Below, one piece after another: positions 22,301 to 34,226 of a DNA stretch of 64,000 nt. Position numbers and translations under genes: made by a program. The notes beneath the pieces were generated by a model. That model was not told the origin of the DNA and ran no database searches. It was given only the letters and a program-made list of their open reading frames with translations. Each line of letters starts with the position of its first letter. Position 1 is the first letter of the stretch. This stretch comes from Paralichthys olivaceus (Eukaryota > Chordata > Actinopteri > Pleuronectiformes > Paralichthyidae), in the NCBI RefSeq assembly GCF_024713975.1, contig NC_091098.1, forward strand, positions 16,884,316-16,948,315. The letters are read 5' to 3'.

Positions 22301-25300
22301 AAATACTTCCTAATTAATACATGGGGCAATTTACAGCATCATAAGAAAGGATACAGATGGATCTGTCTAGATTGTAGAAGGCAGCAGGATGCAATAATCA
22401 ACTTTGCATAGTTGGAGAGTAGAAGGTTTGGATTCAATGTTTCAGCAATATTGTCATGATCCCCTTCATTGTGTTGTAGTTACCGTGTGTACTGCATGCT
22501 GGGTGATGGCGAGTGTTCTGAGGGCTCTGTGTGGGAGGCCATGGCCTTTGCCTCCTACTACAAGCTGGACAACCTGGTGGCTATCATGGATGTCAATCGT
22601 CTGGGTCAGAGTGAGGCTGCACCCCTGATGCACGACATGGAGACCTACCGCAAACGCTGTGAAGCTTTTGGGTCAGTACCAACTCCTAACTCTCCACTTT
22701 TGTCCAATATCTTCAGGAATATTCATATATGTTGGCACAAATCAACATCGGGCACTTCCGAGGTTACTTCCGAGGTTACAGAGTCTTTTATTGTCATGTT
22801 TTTACATTTGAATAATCGGGACCTCACAAATTCTTCCAGCTGTTTGTACAGGTATAATGTTGTAATTTCACACTGTCATGGGTAGACTTCATTTGGCCAC
22901 ATCTTGCTGGACTTTCTCATCCCCTCTATTGAAATATTGACCTTTCTTTTATCTCTGCTCCTCTTAGCACAGTTAATGATTTTTAAGCCTAACCTGTTTG
23001 CTTAGATATGTAATACCTCCCTTTGCTTTTGGGTTAATATTTGATTTTTGATGTGTGGTATGTAGTTAAAGTTGAGCCATGTGTGTGCAGGTGGAACACG
23101 TATGTGGTGGATGGACATGATGTGGAGGAACTGTGCAAAGCTTTCTGGCAGGCTCAGCAGATCAAGGACAAACCCACTTGCATTGTTGCCAAGACCTTCA
23201 AGGGCAAAGGACTCAAAAGTAAGGAAAGAATTAATAAGGTGAATATTCATCAACGTTTTCTTCAGTTCTTTGGATGTGAGTTCTCATCTTTATCTCTTAA
23301 CTGTAGATATCGAGGATCTTGATAACTGGCATGGAAAGCCCATCCCTAAGGACAGAGTCGATGACCTCCTGAAAGACTTGCGGTCTCAGATCCAGGTCCC
23401 CAACAAGACCCTTTGCCCTGAATTGCCCAATGATGACACAGCACCTGCAGACCTGAGCCTCATCTCCCTGCCCTCACCCCCAGCCTACAAAAAAGGAGAC
23501 AAGGTACTTTTTCTTGCCAGCTATTGACCTTTAGAATAAGAAATGTTTTAGATTTTGGTGTTACATGAGTTGCTAAAAGAATATTACCATTCATATTCCT
23601 GTTTACACATTAAAGAGCATAGTCCGATTATGACTTGCCTCACTATGTCAATTGCACTGTTGCGTCCTGTGTTGTTCCGCCAGTTATAAAAAGCCAACCG
23701 TGTTTGAATGTATGATGGTACAGTTTACAATTTTTTTTCTCTACTTTTTAATTTATTATATCCATCATTTTTATGCACTAATTTCTCAGTAGAGAATACT
23801 CAATGGGGTACAGCAGTATTTTAGAATAGAACTTTCCTGTGTGCTTGTTGTGTTGAGAGCCTGACCTCACTTTGATTCAACACCTGAGACTTCCTACAAA
23901 AATAATATTTTGTTGTTGTGATATTTACCTTGTTAATCTTCTTAAATTACTGGACACCCATTTCCTCTCTGTCTTGTCAGATGGCAACTAGGCGAGCATA
24001 CGGTGTTGCGCTGGCCAAGATGGGCAAGGCCAGTCAGAGAGTGGTAGCTCTGGATGGGGACACCAAAAACTCCACCTTCTCCGAGACCTTCAAGAAGGCC
24101 TTCCCCGACCGCTACATCGAGTGTTTCATCGCTGAACAGAATATGGTACGTAGTAGTTTAGTCCTCCAGAGAGATTCTTTTTTTTTTTTTTTTTAATGCT
24201 CTTGATGTTGTTTCCTCAAATGCTTTTTTTTTTTCAAACATGAAACAAAGTGAATTCAGAGTTCTTGTAAATCTGCATAATGTTGAAATACAGTTGGAAG
24301 TGTTTTGTACTGAAGTCAATTTATCTGCCCTGGCTGGTCAAGTGTCATAATGGTTATGAAAGACATGTGGCTGAACTCTTAACTACAAGATCTGCTCCAA
24401 ATTGGTCTAATCTGTTGCTATTCATTCTCTAGTCTGATAATCCTAGCTTGTCTTTACTGCTCGTCACCTGTGACCAGTTTACTTGAGCCTCCTTCTGCTT
24501 AATCCCTTCCACTGTCATTAAAACTAACCACTTTTCGATAATAATTGCTGCTATAGGTGGGAGTGGCCATTGGCTGTGCCACCCGTGACCGCACAGTCGC
24601 ATTCGCCAGCACATTTGCGGCTTTCCTGTCTAGAGCTTATGACCAGATCCGTATGGGAGCCATCTCCCAGACAAATGTCAACCTGGTAGGATCCCACTGT
24701 GGAGTCTCCATCGGTGAGTTTTTCCTCTGAGCGGTCACTTATTAGGAAGCGTTGAGTTTGCACCCCGTCACTGACTGAGCTTTATCTCTTTTTTCCCTTA
24801 AGGTGAGGATGGTCCTTCCCAGATGGCTCTGGAGGACTTGGCCATGTTCCGTGCCATCCCAACATGCACTGTGTTTTACCCCAGTGATGCCGTGTCCACA
24901 GAGCGGGCTGTCGAGCTAGCAGCCAATACAAAGGTTGGTGGGTCTGACTTTAAAAAATAAATAAAGTAGACTTGTCCAGTAACAATGAAGAAGTGACATT
25001 ATGTTGAATCGCTCTATATTCGCAGGGTATCTGTTTCATCCGTACCAGCAGACCAGATACTGCAGTCATCTACTCTCCAGATGAGAAGTTTGAAGTCGGT
25101 GTAGCCAAGGTAATGATCCCTACCATGGTTTTACACACATCAATTCTTGTTGTGGCGGATATTAGAATCAAAAGATAATGGAACGGAAGCCAGAAGAGCT
25201 GCAACATGAATAAATGTCTGTATTAAACCAGGTTGTGCGCCAGTCTGACAATGATCGGGTGACTGTAATCGGAGCTGGTGTTACTCTCCATGAGGCCCTT

Positions 25301-26046
25301 GCTGCTGCTGATATGTTGGCCAGCGAAGGTAAACTTATGTTGCCCTCTAGTGGCTAAACGCAGGAATTAGTCTCAAAACCACTATCTACAATTCCAGTGT
25401 TCAATTCAGGGGATCAGGTCATCAGTCACTCATTTAGCTGTTGTGGCCTAATAAAAATAACACATTTCTAATCTATTCTATTATCCTCTAGGAAAGAACA
25501 TCAGAGTGATTGACCCGTTCACCATCAAGCCCCTGGATGCCTCTACCATTCTGGCTAGTGCCAGAGCCACAGGAGGACAAATCATCACTGTGGAGGACCA
25601 CTACAAGGAGGGTGGGTTGTTTTTCTGTTGCACTTTGATTTCCTGTCTGATTCTTTAGCAAGTGCCACACGTGTTTGAAGATTTGCAGGTTTTGTTTCTT
25701 GCCAAGAATATGTCAGGGGGCCATGGTTGTAATGTTAACTGGGTCTAGCCCCTGGATGGTTGGATTTAAAAAATATTCATCAGAGCTTTTATACTAAGAT
25801 TTTTCTCAAGCTACTTCTACCTGGGACATATTCAGAAAACCTCCATCTCTCTGGTCTTGTCTCCTGTGTGTAGGTGGTCTCGGAGAAGCAGTCCTGTCAG
25901 CTGTTGGCGCAGAGCCTGGCATCATTGTGACCCGACTGGCAGTGTCTGGTGTTCCCCGCAGTGGAAAGTGCAATGAGCTGCTGGACATCTTTGGTATCAG
26001 CGCCAAACACATCGCTAAAGCCGTCCGTCAGACCTTTGCAAACTAA
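18591..26046 (+). CDS. tkt: Transketolase, complete, 14 exons
   Basis: Exons: 18591-18697, 21321-21438, 21523-21636, 21761-21858, 22480-22671, 23091-23218, 23307-23503, 23981-24145, 24557-24713, 24803-24933, 25026-25109, 25232-25328, 25492-25611, 25874-26046; 626 codons, against 623 in human TKT. Transketolase moves two-carbon units between sugar phosphates in the non-oxidative pentose phosphate pathway, in the cytosol, using thiamine diphosphate and a divalent metal. Visible are the substrate/cofactor region [12 protein letters not shown], the GDG...N cofactor motif (GDGECSEG, D155; N185 in DVNRLGQS), the catalytic Glu in AEQNM (about 370) that protonates the thiamine ring, the middle domain [15 protein letters not shown], and the C-terminal [11 protein letters not shown]. 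All cofactor residues are kept, which argues against the diverged TKTL1 type, as TKTL1 lacks a block in the N-terminal cofactor region. No oddity seen. Confidence 0.97.
18698..21320 (+). other. tkt: tkt intron 1 (2.6 kb)
   Basis: The first 300 bases are CpG-rich (GCGCGC and CACGTG near 18800-18850) and may hold intronic regulatory sites. The remainder is AT-rich apart from the ACAG repeat at 19231-19352. No exon or RNA gene could be supported. Confidence 0.55.
19231..19352 (+). repeat. (ACAG)n/(AGAC)n tetranucleotide microsatellite
   Basis: Repeats of ACAG, AGAC and ACAC, imperfect at the left and purest at the right end, lie in tkt intron 1. They create a false Cys/Ser/Leu-rich open frame on the minus strand. 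Confidence 0.95.
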
Positions 26047-26450
26047 GGACTCTTCCGGATCTCCCACGTGTTGCTCTGTTTACTCTACCCCAACTTCCTG
26101 GTTTTCTGCCCATCTTAAAAGCTCTCTGGCATCCATTTCTTGTGATTTCTCACTTCCTTTCTGGACCATCTTTTTCTAAGAAGCACTGTTACGGTTTGTC
26201 ATAACTCTAATGTGCGAGATAACGTTTTGTTGTGTTTAGTCATAAATGCTCAGTCAAAAAGCTTGGGTCCAGATTTGTTCTTCAAAGACCCAGAGTGCAA
26301 GTCTAACTCAAAGTCTAACCAGTTTAGTAATGAACTGTTTAAGCATTCCTGTCATGGTTCCTGACCACATACACTGCACAGTGTTACTTGCATTTCACCT
26401 GTCATTGTGTGATTGCCGCGATGTGCTGAATTAAAAAGAATATCATGATG
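26047..26450 (+). other. tkt: tkt 3' UTR with ATTAAA signal
   Basis: About 0.4 kb follows the tkt stop and ends near ATTAAA at 26430-26435, the best poly(A) signal before the repeat-rich spacer. Confidence 0.65.
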
Positions 26451-26522
26451 CATGATGTGTTTGTCCTTTAATATCTCAACACCCACTTCAGGGATTTTCA
26501 GAATATTTTGTGCAGGCATTAA

Positions 26523-26531
26523 TGGTGGTGC

Positions 26532-26574
<43 letters not shown>

Positions 26575-26712
26575 AAGGTCCCTGGTTCTGATTCCACTCT
26601 GACCAGGATCTTTCTGTTTGGTGTTAACCTGTGCTGACATGGGAAGAACACTTCTCTTGGTCCCACCGTCCAAAACCATGCAGATTACTAAATATGTAGG
26701 TGTGAGTGTACT
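26523..26712 (+). mobile_element. SINE-like teleost repeat, copy 1, with internal (GTA)n expansion
   Basis: The element starts TGGTGGTGCAGT, then instead of the usual gap has about 14 GTA units (26532-26573), and resumes with GAAGGTCCCTGGTTCTGATTCC, then a CACCGTCCAAAACCATGCAG block and TAGGTGTGAGTG. These blocks occur in the same order in copy 2 at 30981-31232 and in a repeat I know to be common in teleosts. GCAGTGGTTAG and GGTTTGAATCCC resemble tRNA A and B boxes, suggesting a tRNA-derived SINE, but I cannot name the family. Confidence 0.7.
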
Positions 26713-26939
26713 AAACAAACATTGTGAACATAAGTATGTGTTGTATTAGCATATCAATGTTGCTGTTTTGCACGCAGCATCATTGTCGAAGTTCATCCAG
26801 AATGTTCCGTGCTGACATAAATTTACCATTGTGTACATGTGACTTAAATTAAGGCTTGAAATGTTAATTTGGTGGAGCTTATATATCTTCACTCCTGTCT
26901 GTTTATTTTTTGGTTGGATTGTTTATCTGTAAGCATGAT

Positions 26940-27052
26940 TTTGATAAATCTACTCAACCTATTACCATAAAACTTGGTGGAAGGAAGGAAGGATGTGGTA
27001 CTTGCCTCAGGGAAGAATCCATCATTTTGTGTTGATGTGGATCAGGGGTGGG
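26940..27052 (+). repeat. Worn interspersed repeat
   Basis: CTATTACCATAAAACTTGGT, then GGAAGGATGTGGTA, CAGGGAAGAATCCAT and GATGTGGATCAGGGG match in order a repeat often seen in fish genomes (ACTTGGTGGAAGGATG and CAGGGAAGAACCCATT blocks). The family name is not known to me. Confidence 0.5.
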
Positions 27053-27053
27053 A

Positions 27054-27095
27054 TAGAGATACTTTATTAATCCCTCAAGGGGAAATTCTTTTTAC
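27054..27095 (+). repeat. Retroelement-tail-like fragment
   Basis: AGATACTTTATTAATCCC followed by AAGGGGAAATTC is the same tail block as at 1310-1376 and 15227-15290, here in plus orientation beside the preceding worn repeat. Confidence 0.55.
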
Positions 27096-27289
27096 ACTCA
27101 TTTTTTACATGCATTTTAACCCCTGAAACACAACCACACACACACACAAAGGGCTCGTAGATATGCAATGTGGTGAGATGGTGGAGTGATCTAGTTGTAC
27201 TTTATTTTTTCACTTTAACATTGTAAGTTTTTCAAAAAATAAATTTTTCAGACATTAATTCATTGATCTTTATTAAATAAAAAAACAAC

Positions 27290-27592
27290 TTAAGCATGTT
27301 CAGGAGACTGATTTTTGAGCATGTGTGCAGTTTGCTGCAGATCCAAATAAAAATCTGGATTGAGTGAATTTAAATGTGGCTCCTTAAGGAGACTGTTGGA
27401 CTTGGTGGAAGTTTGTGCTCGACTGAGTGCCATTCTAATTTCAAGCTTATTGCATTTTTTTTCTTGGCAAATCCAATTTTCCTCTTTTGATTCATAAATA
27501 CTTCCCTCAATCATTTTTTTCTTGCTTACATTAAGAGCTGTGTGTCTGCATTTTACACTTGAGAACCATTCTCTGCAGTGGAATCTGTTCAT
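27290..27592 (-). CDS. Unrecognised ORF, possible 3' exon of a minus-strand gene or a pseudogene
   Basis: A 100-codon minus-strand frame that stays open about 20 codons further upstream. It is hydrophilic and Lys/Glu-rich in the middle (KEENWICQEKKCNKLEIR) and ends SLNPDFYLDLQQTAHMLK...SPEHA. A minus-strand AATAAA (plus-strand TTTATT, 27269-27274) lies only 16 bases past the stop, as expected of a true last exon. I do not recognise the family and found no upstream exon, promoter or intron boundary I would defend. It lies in the tkt/ECM2-like spacer, in the only stretch of the window where a minus-strand gene would fit. Chance or a decayed gene are both possible. Confidence 0.25.
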   Translation of the reverse strand: MNRFHCREWFSSVKCRHTALNVSKKKMIEGSIYESKEENWICQEKKCNKLEIRMALSRAQTSTKSNSLLKEPHLNSLNPDFYLDLQQTAHMLKNQSPEHA

Positions 27593-27599
27593 CCAGAGT

Positions 27600-28794
27600 G
27601 TTGTCTGACTGAGGTTTCTTATGAGGTTGAATGTGGTTGGTGAGTTACTGCATGCTCATGTCAAGATTTAAATGTATGGGCTTCGGATGACATCGCTATT
27701 TACCTTGGAAGAGTACGCGGGGGCCCGAGAGTTTCAGTGTTGACTGCTAAGTTGTCCGATGTGCCATTTGGAACATGTCTGGGTTCTGCTGCCGTCTCCG
27801 TCTCATCAGCTGATCTCCAGATACAGAAATATAAAACCATGTTTCACGACCAAGATCTGATGCATAAATCTGGTCTTTATATTGATCTTGTCTTTCAGGT
27901 TGTCTGGGATATAACAGCATTCATTTACATGTCAACAGATGTAGTGCATGTATGTGTGGCAACTGAGCAAATACAGTCTGGAGGCAGGTGTCAGCCCACA
28001 GTGAAAATCCCACTTTGGCTCAACACTCAGTCAGTGGCACCTGCTTGGCTTTACACAATGTATGTATGTGTGCACAGAATGTGAAGACGGGCTCATTGTC
28101 CTTGTCCGCAGAGGTCGTGTTTGATTTCATACATACACGCTAGTGGAGCTTGGCCAAACAAGTCTGACTCCAACCTGAACTGTCTCGTGTCGTAAAAGGT
28201 CAAAGATCAATGTAGTCTGTTTAGATCCCAGTCTGATTCTGTGTGGAGAAAAACAGAAAACAGACAGCCGATCATGAATTCATCTGTCAAACTACAGGAC
28301 AGCGTCCAACTAGAACCTATCGCATGTGTATGAAAGTTATTGTATTGCTGTTTTTATGTTGTTTGTCTCTTATCACCTCCACAAACCTCTGTCTTTCCAC
28401 CCGGTTTTAGCAGACAGTTATGAAAGGCCGAGGAGACGAGGAGGAGCAGGGCGGGTCTGTGTATTTCATGGTGCGATGAACCAGGGCCCTTATTAACAAT
28501 GTGAGGGTTTATTTTTTTTTGTATCTCTCGGCCTGCTGGATATTCCTCCCCATCCTCTCACTCTTTCTTCAGTTCACTCTGAGAGGGAACATGTGCAATA
28601 TGTCACTGTGGAGAAACTTCACCACAGCTTTGACTCTGTGTTAATAATCTGAAATTCTAGGGTTTTCTGACTATTTCACTCACTACAGTTTCTTTTAGTT
28701 TCTTCAGTTTGGTACAATTGTCGACTTTCTGTGGATTCGCTGATGATCTAAAAGCTCTGGGACGTTTTTCTCCAAAACTTGAATTGATCCAGAA
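27600..28794 (+). other. Spacer and ECM2-like gene 5' flank
   Basis: No supported gene. A plus-strand frame of 115 codons at 27737-28084 lacks protein character. The last few hundred bases are presumably the promoter and 5' UTR of the ECM2-like gene; no clear TATA box or CpG island was seen. Confidence 0.5.
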
Positions 28795-31700
28795 ATGAAG
28801 ACACCAGGGATATGGATCATGGTCATTTGTGTGAGCGGCACAATTTTATCAGGACTAAGCCTGAACTCTGATGATGCTCTGATGGATGCTCACCTTGAAA
28901 CCTCTTCTGAGGCACCTGATATAGAAACAGCAGCCGCTCTTCCAACAGGAACTGATACAGGTGTGACCTGGTCAGATCCACATGTTTCAAGAACAACGCT
29001 TCCTGCCGGTAAGCTGTTTTTTTTGTCTGCATGTTCTCGAAAGAAAATTCTTTTAATAACTGAACTATTTTTAAGTTATTTAGATCATACTTCCATACTT
29101 TTTGATTAATTTATGTCTCTAATTGTGCCCCTCACCCTCGGTGTCATCTTTCTGATGAAGAGAGTGAGGATGAGCATCTGAATTTGGAGGCCGAAAAGGA
29201 GATTGAGCAGCAAAGAAACGTGGAGGCTGGTAGAAGAAGGAGAGGAGCCTGGGGGAGGACCAATCATGCAGCTACAGTGGAAGCCAACGCATATAGAATA
29301 GTACGAACTGACAAACACATCTTTAAGTATGTGTTTATTTACACTGATTTACTCCTTAGATTTAAAATGTGGGTGTATTTGTATCATTATAGGCAGGAAT
29401 GGGGCAACCACTGATGGGCTGGAGGAAGCGTGGAAAAGCAGAAGAGCAATCCAGTGCCCTCATGGCTGTACTGAGAGAACTTCATGCTCATAAGAAGAGG
29501 CTGATGGATCCAAAGAAAGAGAAGGAGGAGGAGGAGGAAGAGGAGGAGGATGATGATGACGATGACGATGACGATGACGATGATGATGATGATGACGATG
29601 ATGATGACGATGATGATGATGACGACGATGATGATGACGATGACGATGAAGAAGAAGAGGTTTCATTCTTTTTTCTGACAAATGAGACGATTTCTTTTGT
29701 TTTCAACTTATTTAATGAGGCACTTATCCATCAGTAATTCTATCAATTTTTTGTTTCAGGAAGAGGAAGAAGAAGAGGAGGAGGAGGAGGAAGAAGAGGA
29801 AGAGGTAGAAGAAGAGGAAGAGGAGGAAGAGGAAGAGGAAGAGGCCACTGAGCCTCCCACCAATCAAACAGAAACCCACAGTAGCTTCACAGAGTCTCCT
29901 CTTGGCGAGTGTCAGACCACTGACACAGAAATCAGCTGCAGGGGCATCGGCATGACTCACCTGCCAATCATCCACAACCTGGAGGCCACAAAGCTGGACA
30001 TGGCAGGTGTGTGTGTGTCTGTGTGTGTGTCTGTGTGTGTGTGTGTGTGTGTAATGTAAATTATTAACGGAAAGCTGATGTGATTCTTTTTTCTCTGACA
30101 AAGTTCATTGACCGAAAAGTTCCAGCACAAATGTGTCACGATGACGTCTGAGTCAAGTCCTGTCCAAATACTTATCACAGCATATTACAAACTTACAGGC
30201 TACTGTGTGAACTATGGTGTGAACTACACCTTATACAATAATGTGATTTATCTTTGTAGAAAACAACATCAGAAGCCTCGAGCCACAAGTTTTCTCTGGC
30301 CTGTCGAAACTTGACACACTGGACCTGAGCAAAAACAAGCTGGACGATGAGTCTTTCAGTGAAAAGCCCCTGACTGTGAGTATCTCTGCTCCGCATTTCA
30401 TCTGATTCATCCCACACAGCAGTGGTGACCTTAAAGAACTGTGCACCACATCTGTAAAGTTGTCTCCTGTAGGTTGAATGATGTTTGAATGTACAACTCT
30501 CTGCCACTCAAGCAGCAGCGCCCCCTGCAGCCACATATGTTCATCTGAGCAATTACTTGTTTTTTCATGTGGAAAACAAGTAAACAGTGGATATTACCCA
30601 TCATCCCCGGCTTCCTGAACTAGAGGAGCCTCAGCTGTAACAAATAAACCAGACTGTTTAGAATTCCTGATCTTTTAAAAGTTTCCTTGCTGAATATTGG
30701 AGATAAATGCTGGTGTTTAATGACTTCTAAGTCTTTTTAACTGATCTATTTAGTTTGGCATTACTCTTTAACAGGGATTCTCTCTTTTGCAAGTCAGTGT
30801 AGCAGCTAACTAATTTGGAAGCTGCTATTATAAGTTGCATAGTGTTGCTTTAAAATACTAAAGGGTTGCATGGTGCGATAGAATTCACAAGGGAAAAAGG
30901 AAAGAAGGAAAGAAAGAAAGAAGTTCCACACAGCGAAAATAACCTTTATTCTGTTTCTATTTTGAGCATTAAATTGAGTGTTGGGCGGAGGTGCAGTGGT
31001 TAGTCCTGTCCCCTCACAGCAAGAAGGTTCCTGGTTTGAATCCCAGTTTGACCGTGGTGTTCCTCTGTTTCTCCTAGTGTCTGTGTGGGTTTTCTCTGGT
31101 GCTCTGACATCAGACATGCAAATTGGGGTTGGGTTGATTGGAGACTGTAAATTTTGTGAATGGTTGTTTGTCTCTATGTTGGCCCTGTGATGCGCTGGCT
31201 ATTATCAGCTATAGATAATGGATGGATGGATTGATTGAGTGTCAGACATGCACAAGATGTTAAAGTGTGGCAGTAATGTTCAATTGTTTTAGCTTTACAG
31301 TGTTACTGCATGTGTAAAAGTAAAAGTGTTTATTGTCATATGTAGAGTCCCTGTACAATGAAACTCTTTTTTTGCCTTCCAATAGTATTACCATGTTTTT
31401 TTAAAGTTTTAAGAGTTAAAAAACATATATATCAAAGTAGTAAAAATATACAAATATACATTGTACAGTAAAGCATGAGTGCAATGTAGTGCAATAGACA
31501 GTAATGCAGATTTATGGTCTTATTGAGTCGGTGCAAAACCCAAACAGGGCATTTGCAGCTGCTTTTATTGTATTTTATTTTTATAGGTGGTAAACACATA
31601 TAGAACTGATCTGATATTGACATAAAAAAACTCCTTCTTGTGGGGGTCATGGGATTCTGCAGCCTGCTACATGTGAAATGAGTGAACTTGTGAGTTATAA

Positions 31701-34149
31701 GACAGTTTTACAAGCTAGTTTGCATCTAATTAAAACAAAAGTTAGGCTGCTTCCTGTATCATTACGGTAATAAAAGAGCACTGAAAATTGCATTAACTAA
31801 TCCTCTCTAAGAATAACCCCTGGTCTAACCTCCAAATGACACAGATCCTGACCACACGGAGGCAGCCCGCCACACTCTGACCAATCATTACACACCACCA
31901 TTGACATCCTCTCACGGTATTGGCTGAGACAAACCTGTTGGAAAACAGCTGCAGCCAATGATGTAGAGAATAAAAGGAAATTATTTTTAGGGATTTCTTC
32001 TTTTTTTCTTTTTTTTGGAGAAAATTTTCTCCTTGCATCCCGGTAATGACAGAGGACCGATGGCCTGGCTAGAAGGATCCTGCAAAAGATGCCGTCCACT
32101 GCTTTTACTTGACACACACACCGACCGCAGCAGCTTTCACTGAGGAGCCACACTGAGCAGCTTTACCAAAAATACAACATGATAGATGACATGGAGGAGA
32201 TGCACGGGTCTGACATTCTCTCATTTGGTGTATTTCTGTCAGCTGTGATTGTGTCCTGCTTGGCGAGAGGGATGTGAAATTATGGATTTTCAAAAGAAGT
32301 GTCCATTTTTGTCTGTTTAATCTCCCTGGCCTGTAAATCCACCTCTTTTTTCTTTTCTTTTTTTTTTGCTGCGTGTCATGTAGAACTTGACCTTTCTGAA
32401 AAAACTTAACCTGGATGGCAACCAGCTCACCAGGATCCCACCACTGCCGCCGTCTCTCACGGAGCTCAAGATGAACAGCAACAAGCTCACTGCACTCACA
32501 CCTGACTGTTTCAAAGGTAGGAGTCGAGTGCAGGACTGACAAATAAAAGGCTTCTCTCAAAATTGTGCTTATGATTTATTACTCCCCTCTGGCCCTGACA
32601 CAGTCAGTACCCACACCGTGAAGCAACTGGGTTCTCTTTCCCAAAACATTGGCTACAATCGTAAAAATCTTGGTGTCACCTTTAACAATGACCTCACCTT
32701 AAATAATCGTCAACACAGTTGTCCAGTTGAGTTTTCTGCTGCTCAGGAAACGTTCAAAGATCGTCGTGTTTTAACGAGAAGAAACCTAGAGATGTCATTC
32801 ATCTTTTTATTGCCTCTTGTTTGGATTATTGCAATTCTCTATTCACCTGCCTGAGCCGACAGATTCCACATGAATTACAGCTTGTCCAAAACACAGCAGC
32901 CAGACTCCTCATTAAATCTGCTAGCAGAGAGCATATTACTGATTTTAGCTTTTCTTCATTGGCTTCCAGTCAATTTTAGGATTGGTTTTATTATTTATTT
33001 AGTAAAAGGCCCATTTCAGACTCACATTTAAGCACATTTTGTCTCTTTTGACACCATGTGTGCCCGGTCGTAACCTGATCAAAATAGCTTTTAAATTGTT
33101 TCCTATTGTTTGCCTTCAGTTTTTCATTTTTAACTTGGAAAGCACCTCGTTTTTTAAATAATGTTTTTTATTTTATATCCAGGTCTGAGGAACCTGTTGA
33201 GTCTGGAGCTGGAGGAAAATATTCTTCATGACGGCAGTGTGTCACCGCTCGCCTTCAGACCTCTAAAGAAGCTCCTGAGTCTCCAGTTGGACAACAACCG
33301 CTTTCGTTCGCTCCCTCTGGGCCTTCCTCGCTCTCTTCAGGTGCACTCATATAACTTTACCGAACCGAATCCTCCTCCATTATACGTGAGAATCTCCTGC
33401 AGGAGCCGGCTGGGATTCAGAATTGTACTTAAAACCAGGTACTGACACAAGGATGAGAGTAGTTTCACCATCTTTCTTTTTTCCTTCATCCAGGAGTTGG
33501 ATATGAATGGAAACCAGATTGTTGAGGTGTCAGAGGAGCCACTGAGAGGCTGTGTCCATCTGAAAGTGCTGGACCTGAGTCACAACCTGCTGCATGAGCA
33601 ACGGATTGGTAACAGCGCCTGGATCCATGTCAAGTATGTCAGTCCACCACCCCACCCACCCACCCACTCATTCATCCATCCATCCATCCATCCATTTAAA
33701 TGCAGTCCCTCTGTCAGCCACAAGAGGGGGGACTGGTTTTTTCTCGGAGTCTGGATCCTTTTGTTGAGTTTTGATTTTTGTGGCACTTCAAATAACACAT
33801 TTCTGTCAAAAGATGATCCATCTCCAAAGAGAGCCGTTTCCTATTCCTCTCATTTCAGTAGTAACTCATAGTAACTATCAGTATCAGAGACTGACACATG
33901 TAATTCATAAAAACACTCACATTATCCACATCAGTACTCTTTTATCTCCTTTAACATGTTTAGGTATCAATCTGTCACACATTCTTCATCTTCTTCATCT
34001 TCTCCTCCTTCCATCTCTCTCACACATGTAGATGTTATGACCTTGTCAGCTTAGACGAGCAGACATGTGAGGGATAGCTCGGGGGCAATGTTGTGCCTGC
34101 ATACATACGTGTGTCTGTATTTCTGTGTTTGTCTCAATGTTTCTAGATG

Positions 34150-34226
<77 letters not shown>

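Noticed and set aside
29460-29706. Long poly-His and poly-Ser minus-strand frames
   Set aside because: They are antisense readings of the GAT/GAC/GAG repeat coding the acidic tract.
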